A stretch of DNA of 64,000 bases from Phaseolus vulgaris. Its lineage: Eukaryota > Streptophyta > Magnoliopsida > Fabales > Fabaceae. The notes beneath the pieces are model-generated. The model made no database searches and was not told where the DNA came from. It saw only the letters and a list, made by a program, of their open reading frames with translations. Below are positions 43,087-55,471 of this stretch, in pieces. The stretch covers positions 22,790,909 through 22,854,908 of the forward strand of contig NC_023759.2 in the NCBI RefSeq assembly GCF_000499845.2. Direction: 5' to 3'. The translations under genes were made by a program, and so were the position numbers. How positions within the stretch are numbered: the first letter of the stretch is position 1; every line of letters starts with the position of its first letter.

Positions 43087-45278
43087 ATGGCGCGTACTAA
43101 AATGACGGCCAATCCTCTACCCCCAAGGGTCAACTACAGAGCCCTTTACCCTTGGGCCTCCGACGAGCTGCTCTTTGAGTGCTCGAGCCTAACCTCCATG
43201 AAGGACTGGAGGGATCACATTGGCGAACCAAGCGTCTACCAGCACCGCTCCTTCGCTAGGAGGGATGACGTGGACATCTCTGTGCTTCCATGTACTCCAA
43301 GCGAGCCTGTCTGTGGGGATGAGAGGTCCAACAATGGGGTTCCATTCCTCTACTTCTACCAAACTGTATTCAAGCGCATTGGGATGCGCTTGCCTTTCTT
43401 AGGGTTCGAAAAGGAACTTTTAACAAAGATCAATGTCATCCCAACAACTGGGCTTTCGTCAAAGCCTTCGGGATTCTCTGCGGGTACTTCGGCCAGCCCC
43501 CCTCAGTGGACATCTTCCTTCACTTCTTCGAGGTGAAGAAGCAAGGAAAAAGCTTATGGGTGAGCTTTAGCACCATCACCGGAAGGGTCATCCTCTCCCT
43601 ATTTCAGCAATCGTACAACGGCTGGAAAGGGAAATTCTTCAAGGTGTGCTACTCTGAGCACGACCATGCTGCGTTGGATGGCTTCCCCCTGTACTGGGTG
43701 CACGAAGTCAAGCTGACCAAGCCAAAATCCTTAGATGAGCTGCCCTCGATTGATCGAGAGGTTTGCCAAATCCTGGCCAGTGTGGGGGTCCTCGACACCT
43801 CCATTCTGATAAGTCGTGAATACGACGCTGAAGCCCTCACCCGCTACATAAGTACGAGAACCACCCCCTTTAACTATCTTTTCTCTACTTCTACTTGTTT
43901 TTGCTTTGTACATGAATTATCTGCTCTTCTCATGTAACAACTTAGCTTGTGCCTAACTCTTGCCATGTTTTTCTTCTTGGAGCAGATTCGAAAATGGATA
44001 AGCAAAGGAGGTGGAAACTCGCCCAAGCCTTGAAGTCTAAGGGCGAGGCTTCGTCCAAGGGGGTTGGGGATTCCATCCACCCAACCTCTGAAACCGCTGC
44101 TACCTCTCCAACCCTTCCTCCCCAAAACCCACCTACAACAACATCTCCCCTAGCTCTTCCCTCACCAAACCACCCCCCATAGCGGCCATCCTCTTTGCCT
44201 TGGCCAAAACTACTGCTGCCCCAGCCCTCCTTGACAAACGCAAAAGGGTGATGGTGGTTCCTTCGAAAGATGAAGAGGAGTTTGCTGAAGGACAAGTCTT
44301 CAAGAGAAGAAGGACCACCCAGGCTGTCCCCCAGGCTGTATCCTCCACATCCTCCTCAAACCATGGTGCTAATTCTCTAAGAGAGCACCCTCCAAGCATC
44401 ACCTCACCTTCACAACAAATGGCCTTGGAGGGCGGGGTCGAATCTATACCTGCTCAAGCTGCACCTGCACTAGAGCTTCCTCCACCAGTCCAAGAGATTC
44501 TGAGGGGCTACTTCCACAAGCTTTCCTTAGGGAGCCAAGCTGAGGGTGCCAAGAAGGAAGGCATGAACTTCTATCTTGGCGCCTTCATGGCTTGTGCTAA
44601 CACTTGGCGCGAAAAAGCCAAGGCCAAAGCTAGTGAGGCCTTTGCTATCCAAGCTTTGGAGAAGGAAAATGCCTCGCTGAAGGAGGAGAAGGAGACCTTG
44701 GCACGTCGCTGGGCCCGCCAAGAGGAAGCCTATAAGGATTCCCTGAAGCTAGCTCAGAAGGCCAAGGAAGAGGCTAGCAAAACACTGCATGAGGTGGGGC
44801 AAGCCCATGCTGAGCTTCTGGGGCAAATCGTGCCCCTTCGTGTGCAAGTTGTGGACCTCAAAGACGCGGTGCAGACTTCCAAGGCACAACAGAAGAAACT
44901 TGAAGACCACTGCGTCGACCGGGAGCAAAAGCTGGCAAAAGCTGAGGCTGCACTCGAGGCCAAAACCAACTCTTGCGATCTGCTAACTGCTGAAAGCACA
45001 ACGCTGCGGGCGGAGATGGTCAAGGCTTTGAAGCTAAAGATCAAGAGTTGGTCGCAGCTTTAGCGGCCAAAGACCAAGAGCTGGCCACTCAAGCTGAGCA
45101 ATTCAAAAAGGCAGAGCAAGAGCTGGTGCAAGAGGCTGCGATGGGGTTCGCCGACGGGTTTGCTGAGGCCCTTGTCCAAGCGGCTTGCGCGAACCCTGGT
45201 ATCAACGTCTCAGAGTGCAGCCCCTTCAGCGAAGTGGTCGAAGGCATGATCGTGCCTTTGACGGCTCCTGAGGATTAG
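43087..45278 (+). pseudogene. Element E antisense gene
   Basis: ATG 43087 opens MARTKMTANP, with an H3-like A-R-T-K start. Exon 1 contains VPFLYFYQTVFKRIGMRLPF and VDIFLHFFEVKKQGKSLWVS. A loss of about 14 bp relative to F near 43440 shifts the frame (second frame from 43506). A coding intron is predicted at 43852-43985 (A|GTACGAG to GGAGCAG|AT), phase 1, at the same place as in B. Exon 2 has DSKMDKQRRWK, basic motifs DKRKRVMV and FKRRRTTQ, a long coiled coil, and the C-terminus FSEVVEGMIVPLTAPED at 45278. A TAG near 44180 and frame changes near 44190 and 45050 break exon 2. The leader intron is 42861-43077 (AAAG|GTATG to CTCCAG). Confidence 0.82.
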
Positions 45279-46482
45279 CCTCTTTTCGTTAACTTTGCAA
45301 CACCTTCACCATGTATACATAATTGTTCTTCTTTTCATTTTGTTACGTTCTTCCCCGTATTTTGTATATAATTTGATCTTGTAATTGCTGTGAATTCTTT
45401 CTTCTGCATACTTTGGGTATAATTGATTGCTCTGGCTTTATACTCTTGCACACTTTTTCCTGCTCTTAATACCTTTGATGACTTGTGTTCACGCTTTACT
45501 CACCATTGCTTCTTCCTGCCTTGGTCTACGCTTTCTTTTTACTCTTTGAATCCCTTCTGCTTCTTTGGCTTGTAATAACTTCACCTTGATCTTTACTTAC
45601 TTCTCCTTAACCATCATTGAATGATGAAGGAGTGTTTCTCTCTTCTATGGCCTCGACATCGCTCGAGGGCGAGGAGGGCTTATCTCTTTTGTGGCCTCGA
45701 CATCACTCGAGGGCGAGGAGGGCTTAACTTGGCCGAAGCCTGCTTACCTGCACTGGGTGTCCACGCTTGAGGAGAGACCTGCTGAACGCGAGGTCGTATC
45801 GTCCTCAGCGTGTCTAAACACTTGGGACAAAGTTGCGCTTAGGTGCCCACGCTCACGGAGAGGCCTGCTCAAAGCAGCGTCGTATCGTCCATGGGGTGTC
45901 TAAACACCAAGGCAACTAGCCCATATGTCTGCACGCTTGGTGCCCACATTTGAGGAGAGGCCTGCCCGGGGGTAGTGCCGTTTCGTCCTCAGGGTGTCTG
46001 AAAACACCAAGGCGGTCAGTGTTCTTGGTGCCCACGCCCAGGGAGAGGCATGCTGAAGGCAGTGCCGTATCGTCCCTGGTGTGTCTAAACACCAAGATGA
46101 CCAGGGACTTTTGTGATTACGCCTAAGGAAAATGTTTCCCTAAGGATGGCGCTTCTTCTATATGGCGTGTATAGCGTCGCCTAGCTCTCCACTGCTCCAA
46201 ACTTTCTTACTGCCTGATGCCCACACTCGAAGGAAACGCCCCCCGCTCCTTCCTTGCGAGGTGCCGAGGCATCAGACACCGGGGCTAGCCTTTCTCACCT
46301 GGGGAGGGGGCGTCTCGAAGGAATTCGTTAACCCCTGCCCAAGGACTAAACGCTCAAATTTTTTAACTTTGTTGTACGTACATTCTAACCTCGATGCCCG
46401 CGCCCGAGGAGTTTGCTCTCGCCACTCCCTTTGGGGTGGCGACACGTCCCAGCTGCCTTGCGCGCTTGGCGTTCTTGAACTT
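45279..46482 (-). repeat. Element E 3' region with tandem repeats
   Basis: A non-coding region between pol and the antisense gene. Two units of GGCCTCGACATCRCTCGAGG type lie at about 45650-45726. Four units of about 90 bp follow at 45756-46105, each with GTGCCCACGC, GGAGAGGCCTGC, CGTATCGTCC and GTGTCTAAACAC, the last being self-complementary. Diverged copies occur in F. A single unit-like segment with CATCAGACACCGGGGCTAGC lies near 46260-46340. Confidence 0.8.
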
Positions 46483-46539
46483 CTTTTTTACTTGGGTGGC
46501 CTCATTAAAAAACCCCCGAAAGGGAAAAAGAGTGTCCCC
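46483..46539 (-). promoter_or_regulatory. Post-pol box (element E copy)
   Basis: The minus strand reads GGGGACACTCTTTTTCCC, TTTCGGGGG, then TTTTTTAATGAGGCCACCCA, about 28 bases after the pol stop. The loop differs from B and G, but CCC and GGG arms are kept. Confidence 0.72.
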
Positions 46540-46566
46540 TTTTAAACTGTGTACTACATATTGTTT

Positions 46567-49500
46567 TTAGCTGAAGTAAAACTTTAAATTGGCTGCGTTC
46601 CAGCTGCGTGGAATGGGGCCTCCTTCCAGAGTCTCAAGTTTGTACGAACCATTCCCCTTAGCCTCGGTTACTCTAAAGGGTCCGGTCCACTTGGGAGACA
46701 ACTTGTTCTCCAACTCATATGGATGAGCCTTGCGCATGACCAGATCAGCTACTTGAAATTGCCGCGGCTTCACCTTAGAACTGTACTGATGCTCCACCCT
46801 TCTCTTTACAGCTTCAGCCTTTATTCTCGCCTCTTCTCTGGCCTCGTCCAACAGATCTAGATTCACCCTTTTTTTCTCGTTGGACTCTTTTGCCACAAAG
46901 CTTAAAAAACGGGGCGAGCTCTCATGAATCTCCACTGGGATCATGGCGTCCGACCCGTACCCTAGGCTGAACGGCATTTCCATGGTGGAAGATTGGGGTG
47001 TGGTGTGGTAAGCCCATACAATCCTTGGTACCTCTTCTGCCCATGCCCCTTTAGCTTTCTCAAGTCTACGCTTCAACCCCCTTAACAAAATTCTGTTTGC
47101 GGATTCCACCTGCCCATTCGTCTGGGGGTGTTCGACAGACGCAAACACCTGCTTGATGTCCACTTTTGAGCACAACTTACTGATTTGAAGGGTGGCAAAC
47201 TGGGTGCCATTATCTGAAATAAGACGCCTCGACACGCCGAAATGGCACACAATGTTCTTCCACACGAAGTGTTGTACCTTATGTGCAGTGATCTGTGCCA
47301 CTGGTTCTATCCACTTCATGACGTACTCGATGACGACTATCAAATACTTCATCTGCCTTATCGCCAGAGGGAAAGGGCCCAGAATGTCGATTCCCCATGT
47401 GTGGAAAGGCCAAGGGCTATAAATCGACCTCAACTCTTCTGGAGGCGCCTTGTGCCTATCAGCGTGCATCTGACACTACTTGCATCGTTGGGTGTATCTC
47501 ACACAATCATCCCTTACTGACGGCCAGTAAAACCCCGCACGGATCACCTTGGATGCCAATGATCTCCCCCCTACGTGACTTCCACAAATCCCTTCGTGGA
47601 GTTCTGACATTATCCTTGTGCACTCGTCGCCGCTCACACATGTCAAAACTGGGTGCGTGAATCCAGTAAGGCGTCATCCATGTATCCCCTTCCTCCAAAA
47701 TGCACACCTGCATACGACCATCCTCTTCCGGCGAGGTAGCATAAATGCTGACGCTGGGGGCCCTCGCCGTGTCTTGAACCAAGGACCGATGACTCCTCGA
47801 CTTTCCTCTCGTCGTGCTGATATGGAGGACATCCACCCTATTATCTGCCACAAACTTTCGCGGCGTCTTGAGTGTTTCCTGGATGACTGTCCTCTGCCTT
47901 CCCCCCTTGCCTGAGCTGGCCAGCTTGGCGAGCAGGTCAGCTCGGGCATTCTGTTCTCTCGGGACATGCACCAGCTCAAATGCAACGAAAGATCCCTTCA
48001 ACGCTTGGACATACTTCAGATACGCCGCCATCTATGGGTCTTTTGCTTGATACTCCCCGGTCACTTGCCCTGTGACCAACTGCGAGTCACTCTTTGCCAA
48101 GAGGCTCTGTGCACCAAGAGCATTCCAGCGATCAAAGCTTCATACTCATCTTGGTTATTACTTGCCTTCAAGGCGAAACGCAGGGCTTGCTCGATCAACA
48201 CCCCATTAGACCCCTCCAAGTCTATCCCCGCACCATTCCCCTGCTGATTGGAGGCCCATCCACTGTGATCCTAACTCCACCTCCTGGGGGGCACCTCCTG
48301 GTGAGAGCTCTGCAACAAAATCTACATAGACTTGCCCTTTGATGGATCCCCTGGGCTCATACTGAATATCGAACTCTGACAGCTCCACTGCCCAGCGAAC
48401 CATCCTCCCAGCGACATCTGGCTTTTGCAGTACCTTCTGAATGGGGAGGTCCGTCATCACCACCACTGTAAAGCTATGAAAATAGTGACAGAGCCTTCTG
48501 GCTGAGAACACCACTGCCAGCGCCGCCTTCTCCAACGATTGGTACCTCGTCTCTGGGCCTTGCAAGGCCATGCTTACGAAGTAGATGGGCTTCTGCACTT
48601 GATCTTGCTCTTGGACTAGCACAGAGCTTATGGCCCACTCCGTTACTGCGAAGTACAAACGGAGGGGTTCGCCTGCTCGAGGCTTCCAAAGCACGGGAGG
48701 CGTCGCCAAGTACTCTTTTAGCTTGAGGAAAGTTGTTTCGCATTCTTCTGTCCACACGAAACGGTTGTTCCTCTTCAGGCACTGAAAGTATGGGTAGCCT
48801 TTATCTCCACCAGCCGATACAAACCTTGACAATGACGCCATGCGCCCCGTTAGCTGCTACACTTCCTTCACCGAGGTTGGGCTTCGCATGGCTATGATGG
48901 TTGCACACTTGTCGGGGTTCGCCTCTATCCCCCTCTCAGTGAGCATGAATCCCAAGAATTTCCCTGCCACAACCCCAAAAACACACTTCTCCGGGTTCAG
49001 CTTGAGGCGGTACTTGGCTATTGTGGCGAACAGCTCCTCCAGGTCAGTTGTGTGTCGCCCTCTCTCCTGGGAGGTCACCGCCATGTCGTCAACATAGGCC
49101 TGCACATTTCTTCCCAGCATAGGTGCGAGGACCCTATCCATCAGTCTCTAGTACATGGCCCCTGCATTCTTCGACCCAAACGGCATGACCTTGTAGTAGT
49201 AGCTACACGTCTCGGTCATGAACGCCGTTTTGCTCTCATCACGTGGATGCATCTTGATCTGATTGTACCCAAAAAATGTATCCAAGAAACTCAGCATCTT
49301 GCAACCCGAGGCGCTGTCCACCAACGCGTCGATGCTGGGTAATGGATATGAATCTTTGGGGCACGCCTTGTTCAAGTTTGTGAAGTCGACGCACATTCTC
49401 CACTTTCCATTCGCCTTCTTCACTAAGACGACATTGGCCAACCACTCAGGGTATTGGATCTCCCTGATGTGCCCAGCGCTCAGCAGTTTCTTCGTTTCCT

Positions 49501-51902
49501 CCTGAACGACGAGGCGCCTCTCCTCGTTGAACTTCCTCCTCCTCTGTCGTACAGGGCGGACCTTGGGGTCCATGGTGAGATGATGGCATGGAAAATCTGG
49601 GTCGATGCATGGCATGTCCGAGGCAGACCATGTGAATGCATCTAGGTGGCGCGAGATTACCGCCGCCACCTCATCCAGCTTTTCCTGGCTCAGCAATCGC
49701 CCCAACCTGAACACCTTACCACCAATCTGCCTCTCCACCACATTATATTCCGGCTAGGGTCGCCTGTCTCGCACGCTCTCTGCACGAGACTCGCTTCTGT
49801 GACCTTCTCGCATGGGCGTCGCCTCGTCGATTACCTCAGGTGAGGCCTCCTCTGATGCTTCCTCCATGGGCGAGACCTCATCGGATACCTCTTCCATGGG
49901 TGAGGCCTCGCCATGCGTTTCTTCCAAGGGTGCAGCCTCCCTAGGCGCCTCCTCCGCGGGTGAGGCCTCGACAGGTGTCTCCTCCACGGGCATCGCCTCT
50001 TCCAGGGGCTCTACTTCCATTGACATGTCTGAAGCGGGCAGGCGTTCCATCACCATGACTACTCCCCTCTTCGTTTTTAAGCTATTCTCATAGCATTTTC
50101 GGCCCTCCTCCTGATCAGACTTGATCTCGATCACCCGGCCACTAAGGCCTGCAGCTTCATCTTCATGTGGCACGTGGAGGCCACTGTTCTTAGCCTATTC
50201 AGCGCAGGCCTACCCAACAGAATGTTGTAAGCTGAATTGGCATTCACTACCAAGTATCGAATGCTCTCGGTACGTGATGTCGTTCCATCCGTAAACGTCG
50301 TCCTTAGCTCCAGGTAGCCACGTACCTCTACTTGGTCCCCTGCAAACCCATACAAACATCCAGTGTAGGGCATCAGAAGATCTGGGGACAACTACAGCTT
50401 GTTGAAGGTGGACCAGAACATGACATCTTCTGAATTGCCCTGGTCCACGAGAACTCGGTGCACCCTCCTACCCCGCGGTGACGACCGAAATGACCACGGG
50501 GTCATTATCATGTGGGACGACATCACATAGGTCAGCCTTGGTGAACACAAGGTCTGACTCCCACGGGTCATCCGAGCCCTCCTCAGCTACTGAATTAACT
50601 GACCTCACATACCTCTTGCGCTGAGAGGCAATGGGCCCTCCTCCTGAGAAGCCACCAGAGATGGTGTGGACTTCCCGATGGGTCGGCATCTCGTGCGCCT
50701 GCTCCTCTTCTGGTACCGCCAAAGCTGCGGAAGTAGATGATCCGTCCAAATAATCCTTCAGAAAACCACTCTTCACAAGCTCATCCTACTGATTGCCCAG
50801 TGCCGAGTAGTTGTTCATGTGGTGCCCAAAGGCCTAGTGGAACTCGCACAACGAATCTTTGTGAGGTCCCAGTACCTTGTCAGTCTTCACTAGTGGCCTC
50901 AGCCTATCTGCTATGTTAGGCACGGCGATGAGATCCTTCAACTCTACCACAAAATTGTGCCTCAGCGACCTATTCCCCTCCTCGCTGGCCTGTTCCCCTC
51001 TGCTACGCACCCTAGCCTTGGGTCTCCTCGCCTCGTATGGGCGTCTCCTGTCCTGATTCTTCCTTCCCGTCGTGGCCTCGTTGACCTTAGCGGGTTGTGC
51101 ACGCGACGGTGCTCTTAGGCGTGTGGGTGCAATACTCGTGCGCTTTTCGCATACCTCACCCTCAGTGGCGATGTGTTCCACAGATGGACTCACAGAAAGG
51201 CCCAGGGCACACCCCCTTTCTAAACGCGTTGACGATCATGGGCTCCTCTAAGGTGCCAACCTTTACCACCTGTGCCTCGAAGCGATTGATGTATTCCTTC
51301 AAGGTCTCGCCTTGATACTGCTTTACGTCGAACAAGTCATACAATACTGGTGGTGGAGCCATGTTTGCTATGTACTGTTTGGGAAACAACTGGGAGAGCT
51401 GGGCGAACGATGTGATGTGGCCATCCGGAAGGCTGACGAACCAGTCCATGGCCATCCCAATCAAGGTGCTCATGAAGAGCTTGCATCTTACGGCGTCAGA
51501 GCCACCTACCAGCATCATCTGCGTGTGGAACACAGTGAGGTGTGCTTCGGGATCCTCCATCCCTATGAAAGTCACCTTAGGACCCACGAACGTATGAGGG
51601 ATCACCGCCTCCATGATCGACTATGAGAACGGTGTGGAAAACTCCCTCGGTGGAGTGAAGCAATCACGATCATCTACATCACGTAGCCCTGAGTTGTTGC
51701 GCAAACCGCGACGCAGCTCCTCATTTGTACGGCACAACTCCTCATTTCTCGCCTGAGACGCCACGAGACCTACCTGCATGCGCTCCTACTCAACCTTTGA
51801 TGTTGCCATTGCCTCCTGCAATCCCTGCATCATATCCATGACCTGTTGCATGGTCATATCTCCACTCTCAGCGCGCGTCGAACTCTGCCTGGTTGTCCTC
51901 AT
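46567..51902 (-). pseudogene. Element E gag-pol, multiply broken
   Basis: Starts at ATG 51902 (MRTTRQSSTRAESGDMTMQQ) and ends after LKFYFS at 46567. All Tat parts are present as fragments: gag, a damaged knuckle (CEFH-stop-AFGHHMNN, with the last Cys lost), protease VDQGNSEDVMFW, reverse transcriptase with YVDD near 49100, two RNase H regions, and integrase with GIDILGPFPLA, SDNGTQFA and NGQVESANR. In-frame TAG codons lie at 51786, 51621, 50834, 50392, 49148, 48857 and 47476. Deletions are seen near 51186 (gag), 48245 (second RNase H) and 47665 (before integrase). Most of the stops fit CAG to TAG change. Confidence 0.9.
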
Positions 51903-52028
51903 TCTCTTGCAGTTCTTGGAAATCTTCAAACTGTTGCGGTGATTCTTGACAACTTTTCGGGTAAAAACAAACGGAAATACGAACAAACGGTAGAAACTTC
52001 CAGAAGACGAAGAACTAACAACTGAAAT

Positions 52029-53212
52029 TGTTCCCACCGGTTGACTAGGGACGTCTTCGTGCGTGGCTTCTACTCGCGAGCTAGGGCACCTTCGTTCTGC
52101 GCCGTCGTGAGTACCTGCAAAGAAGTGAACAAAGGGGCGCCCTCGCGACCGTTTGCACTCCGACGATCAAGTCAGCTAGCGAGAAACATCAAAGGGACAC
52201 ACCTCCGTATCGAAACACCGTGAAAGGATGCTTTGAAGGTGGTCGAAATACTGAATAGCTAGTACTGTGTTGCCCTAATTGTTTGTGCGCACAGTGGGTG
52301 CGCCGTGAAACAACTAGGGTTTTTTGTGACTCTGTGTTAATTGTGAGAATTAGTTTAAAACCTGGATCCCTCTCAAATGTCCCAAGGCCCCCTTTTTATA
52401 CACCTCCCACATTTAAATCGCGTTAAAGCGCATTGAAAGCGTATAAAAACATGCCTTGAAACATTCGAAACTTAACTGAATTAACGCGTACCTTAGCGAA
52501 CTGTTAGGAAAGCCTTGATGTTTTCAGTGCTTGTTGCCACATGTTCTTCAGACTTGATTGTTACTCTTCGTGGAGGGCCTTACAACGTCGTAACCCAACT
52601 TAGGGATAATCCATTGTGTAAGTCCTCCTTCTTGGAGTGCATTTGCGCAAAGGGGTGATTTTCTGGGTGCCAACTCATGCGCCCCCGCCTCTAATCAGTT
52701 GCCTTGGGAGCTATCTACCTTTCTCTCGTACCATGCACGTGGTTCTCCCCTGGGCGTGGCCCTCTCATGGGTCGTATCCGTCCTAGGGTCTCCCAGCGAT
52801 GGCGTGGGTACTTCGTGAGTCAGGTTACCCCCTACTAGTACTAGAACTATGACCTTGAAGCCACCTTTCTCTTCTCTTTATTACTGTCCTGAGGCAATGA
52901 GGCCTCTCGCGGTGTCGCCCACTCCACGGTCTTTCCTACCCATGGGTATCGGGGTGGACACCGTCGATGCCTTAACTTGGCGACGCCTTATCTTGGCGTC
53001 GCCCTAACCTGGTGACGCCTCATCTGGGCGACGCCTACACCTGGCGACGCCTCATCCTGGCGACGCTTACACCTGGCGACGCCTTATCCTGGCGACGCCT
53101 CAAGTGGTCAATTTGTTGACTTTCTCCCTTGGGTCCCTTGAGGGGCCCCACCATACGTTGACTTTTGACTTTGACTTGGACTTTGGTCTACGCCCGGGGA
53201 CGGGACGGTACA
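52029..53212 (-). repeat. LTR shared between elements E and F
   Basis: 1184 bp, starts TGTTCCCACC and ends GGGACGGTACA. It lies upstream of E gag and directly downstream of the F polypurine tract, so it serves as 5' LTR of E and 3' LTR of F. The TATA box TATAAAAAGG reads on the minus strand at 52391-52400. A GGCGACGCC minisatellite lies at 52970-53105, with TTGAC cores at 53157-53190. Confidence 0.88.
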
Positions 53213-53267
53213 GAAGCCCCCCAGTCTTGAGCTGACACTTGTTTCAGCAAAAAGACTAAGGCCTCAC
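53213..53267 (-). promoter_or_regulatory. Pre-LTR block with polypurine tract (element F)
   Basis: On the minus strand it reads CTTAGTCTTTTTGCTGAAAC, then AAGACTGGGGGGCTTC, ending at the LTR. Confidence 0.8.
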
Positions 53268-53827
53268 CCTAGTATCTACGTGGCATTCCTGCTGACATGA
53301 CATTCCTTTGATCAGTTGACGTGACGCTCTCTGAGCGTCTGACACGACATTCTCTGCGCCAGAGATGTGATGGCTTAAGTTGTGCTTTAATCTTTTCGAC
53401 ACGTGGCGCGATCCAACGGCTGAGGATGAGCGTCGTTAGCGCTTCCAAGTTAACGTTATAACCCTTCGAAATTGCGCGCTCAAGGCACTGTTCCATCACC
53501 TTTCGTATTCTCTGCACTGTTCATCTTCTCAAAGTTTCCTCTGCGATCTCTGCTCTCTCACTTCGCATTCTCGACCTTTACCAACTCAAACACTCAAAGG
53601 TATGATTTTTCTTCCTTGTTTATTCTCGCCCATTACTGCATTAATCTCATAACTGTCTGGGTCTGTTTATGTTTCTGCATCTCTTGTATTCCCTTCCTCA
53701 TTTCTCTATTCCTCCCCTCCTGAACTTCTCGCGTGGGTAGGGGTTTTCTTAGGGTTTCTTTCCCCTTTTCTTCCTGACCTTACTAGCTGAACCCTTTTCT
53801 TTTCTTCATTCTTCAACTTCTTCATCA

Positions 53828-55471
53828 ATGGCACGTACCAAAACAACGACCAACCCTCCACCCCAGAGTCAACCATAGGTCCCTTTACCCATGGGCTCCA
53901 GACGAACTGCTTGACGAGTACTCGAGCTTGGTCTCCAAAAATGCTTGGAGGGATCATGTAGGAGAGTCAAGCGCCTACGACCATCGTGCCTTCGAGAAAA
54001 GGCACGATGACGACATTGCAGTGCTCCCTTGTACCTTAGGGGAGCCCGTGTGTGGGGATGAGCAGGCCAACAACGGGGTCCCCTTCTTCTATTTGTATCA
54101 GGTGGTCTTCAAGCGCATAGGGATGCGCTTGCCCTTCTCCAGGTTTGAGAGGGAATTGCTAACGGAGATTAATATTGCCCCAGCCCAGCTGCACCCCAAT
54201 GGCTGGGCCTTCCTCAAGGCCTTTGACATACTGTGCGGCTTCTTCGGGTGCGCACCTTCTGTTGACATCTTCCTTCATTTCTTCGAAGTGAAGAAACAGG
54301 GGAAGAGCCTCTGGGTGAGCCTCAGCAACATCCCTGGAAGGGTCCTCCTGACTCTATTCCAGCAATCTTTCAAGGGCTGGAAGGGCAAATTTTTCAAGGT
54401 TTGCTGCTCCGACTTCGACCCTTCCGCCCTTGACGGCTTTCCCCTGTATTGGGTGAAGGAGGTGAAGACCGTGAAGCCCAAATCCCTGGACGAGTTGTCC
54501 TCGAACGATCGAGAGGCTTGTCAAAGTCTGACCAGCGCGGGGGGCTTCGACACCGCCACCCTAATAAGCCTAGAGTACAACGCTGAGGCTCTAGCAAAAT
54601 ACATAAGTACGAGAGCTTCCCCTTATAACTTTCTATTCTAGAGGGAGGAGTCGAAACTGAGCCTACAAGCGCTCCTCCACCTGCCCCAGAACTCCCTCTT
54701 CCCATGCAAGATTCATTGAGGGGTTTCTTGGGTAGAGCGTCCCCACGTGCTCAAGCTGAAGGGCCTTAGAGGGAAAGTCTATATTACTACATGGGTGTCT
54801 TCATGTCCTACGCCCACTCTTGGCACATGCAGGCCAGGGCTAAGGCTGTCAAAGCCTCTGCCTTCCAAGCGCTGGAGAAGGAAGTTGCCTCCCTAAAGGA
54901 GGAGAAGGAGAGGCTAGCCACCCACTGGGGGCGTCAGGAGGACGCATACAAGACTTCTTTGAAGGTGGCGCAGAAAGCAAAAGAGGAGGCCAACAAACGG
55001 TTGCACGAGGTGTCTCAGGCCAACGCTGAGCTCCTCAACCAGGTGGTGCCCCTTCGAGTGAAGATCACTGATCTCGAGGAGGCAGGCAAGACCTTCGAGG
55101 CGCAGCAGAAAAAACTTGAAAACCAGTGCATTGATCGGGAGCAAACACTGGGGAAAACCGAAGCTGCGGTCGAGGAAAAGACTAGTGAGTGCTCCCGATT
55201 AGCCAGTGAGAACGCCACCCTCCAAGCCAAGATCCAGGAATTGACGGCTGCTTTGGCCTCCAAAGACCAAGAATTGACCACTCAAGCCGCCAACTTCAAG
55301 GTTGCTGAAGAAAAACTGATAGGGGAGGCTGCCACCAGTTTCGGTGAAGGGTTTGTAGAGGCTCTTGTTCAAGCTGCCTATGTGAACCCTGGCATCGACG
55401 TCTCTAGGTGTAGCCCCTTGAACGAAGTGGTCGATGGCAAGTTGGTCCCTTTGGAGGGCTTTGAGGGATAG
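53828..55471 (+). pseudogene. Element F antisense gene
   Basis: ATG 53828 gives MARTKTTTNP, again with an A-R-T-K start, but a frameshift near 53865 leads to a stop. The main frame continues at 53928-54641 with VPFFYLYQVVFKRIGMRLPF, HPNGWAFLKAFDILCGFFG and VDIFLHFFEVKKQGKSLWVS. The intron and the first part of exon 2 are missing, so LAKYISTRASP runs into a stop. Exon 2 resumes near 54645 and, from 54791 to 55471, gives an open coiled coil (ASLKEEKERLATHWGRQEDA) and the C-terminus LNEVVDGKLVPLEGFEG. The leader donor CAAAG|GTATG at 53600 is kept, but the acceptor matching E reads CAA instead of CAG near 53815. All key motifs remain recognisable. Confidence 0.82.

Larger units (their letters stand above)
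41476..53212 (-). mobile_element. Tat-lineage retrotransposon E (degenerate)
   Basis: An old element on the minus strand: 3' LTR 41476-42527, antisense gene 43087-45278 (plus), 3' repeats, post-pol box, gag-pol 46567-51902, LTR 52029-53212. The two LTRs have diverged visibly and differ in length (1052 and 1184 bp). The flanks GGTTT (41471-41475) and GAAGC (53213-53217) do not match, and 53213 continues as the 3' region of another element. This is therefore half of a tandem array (E-F) and not a simple insertion. No primer-binding site is visible beside 52029. Confidence 0.88.
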
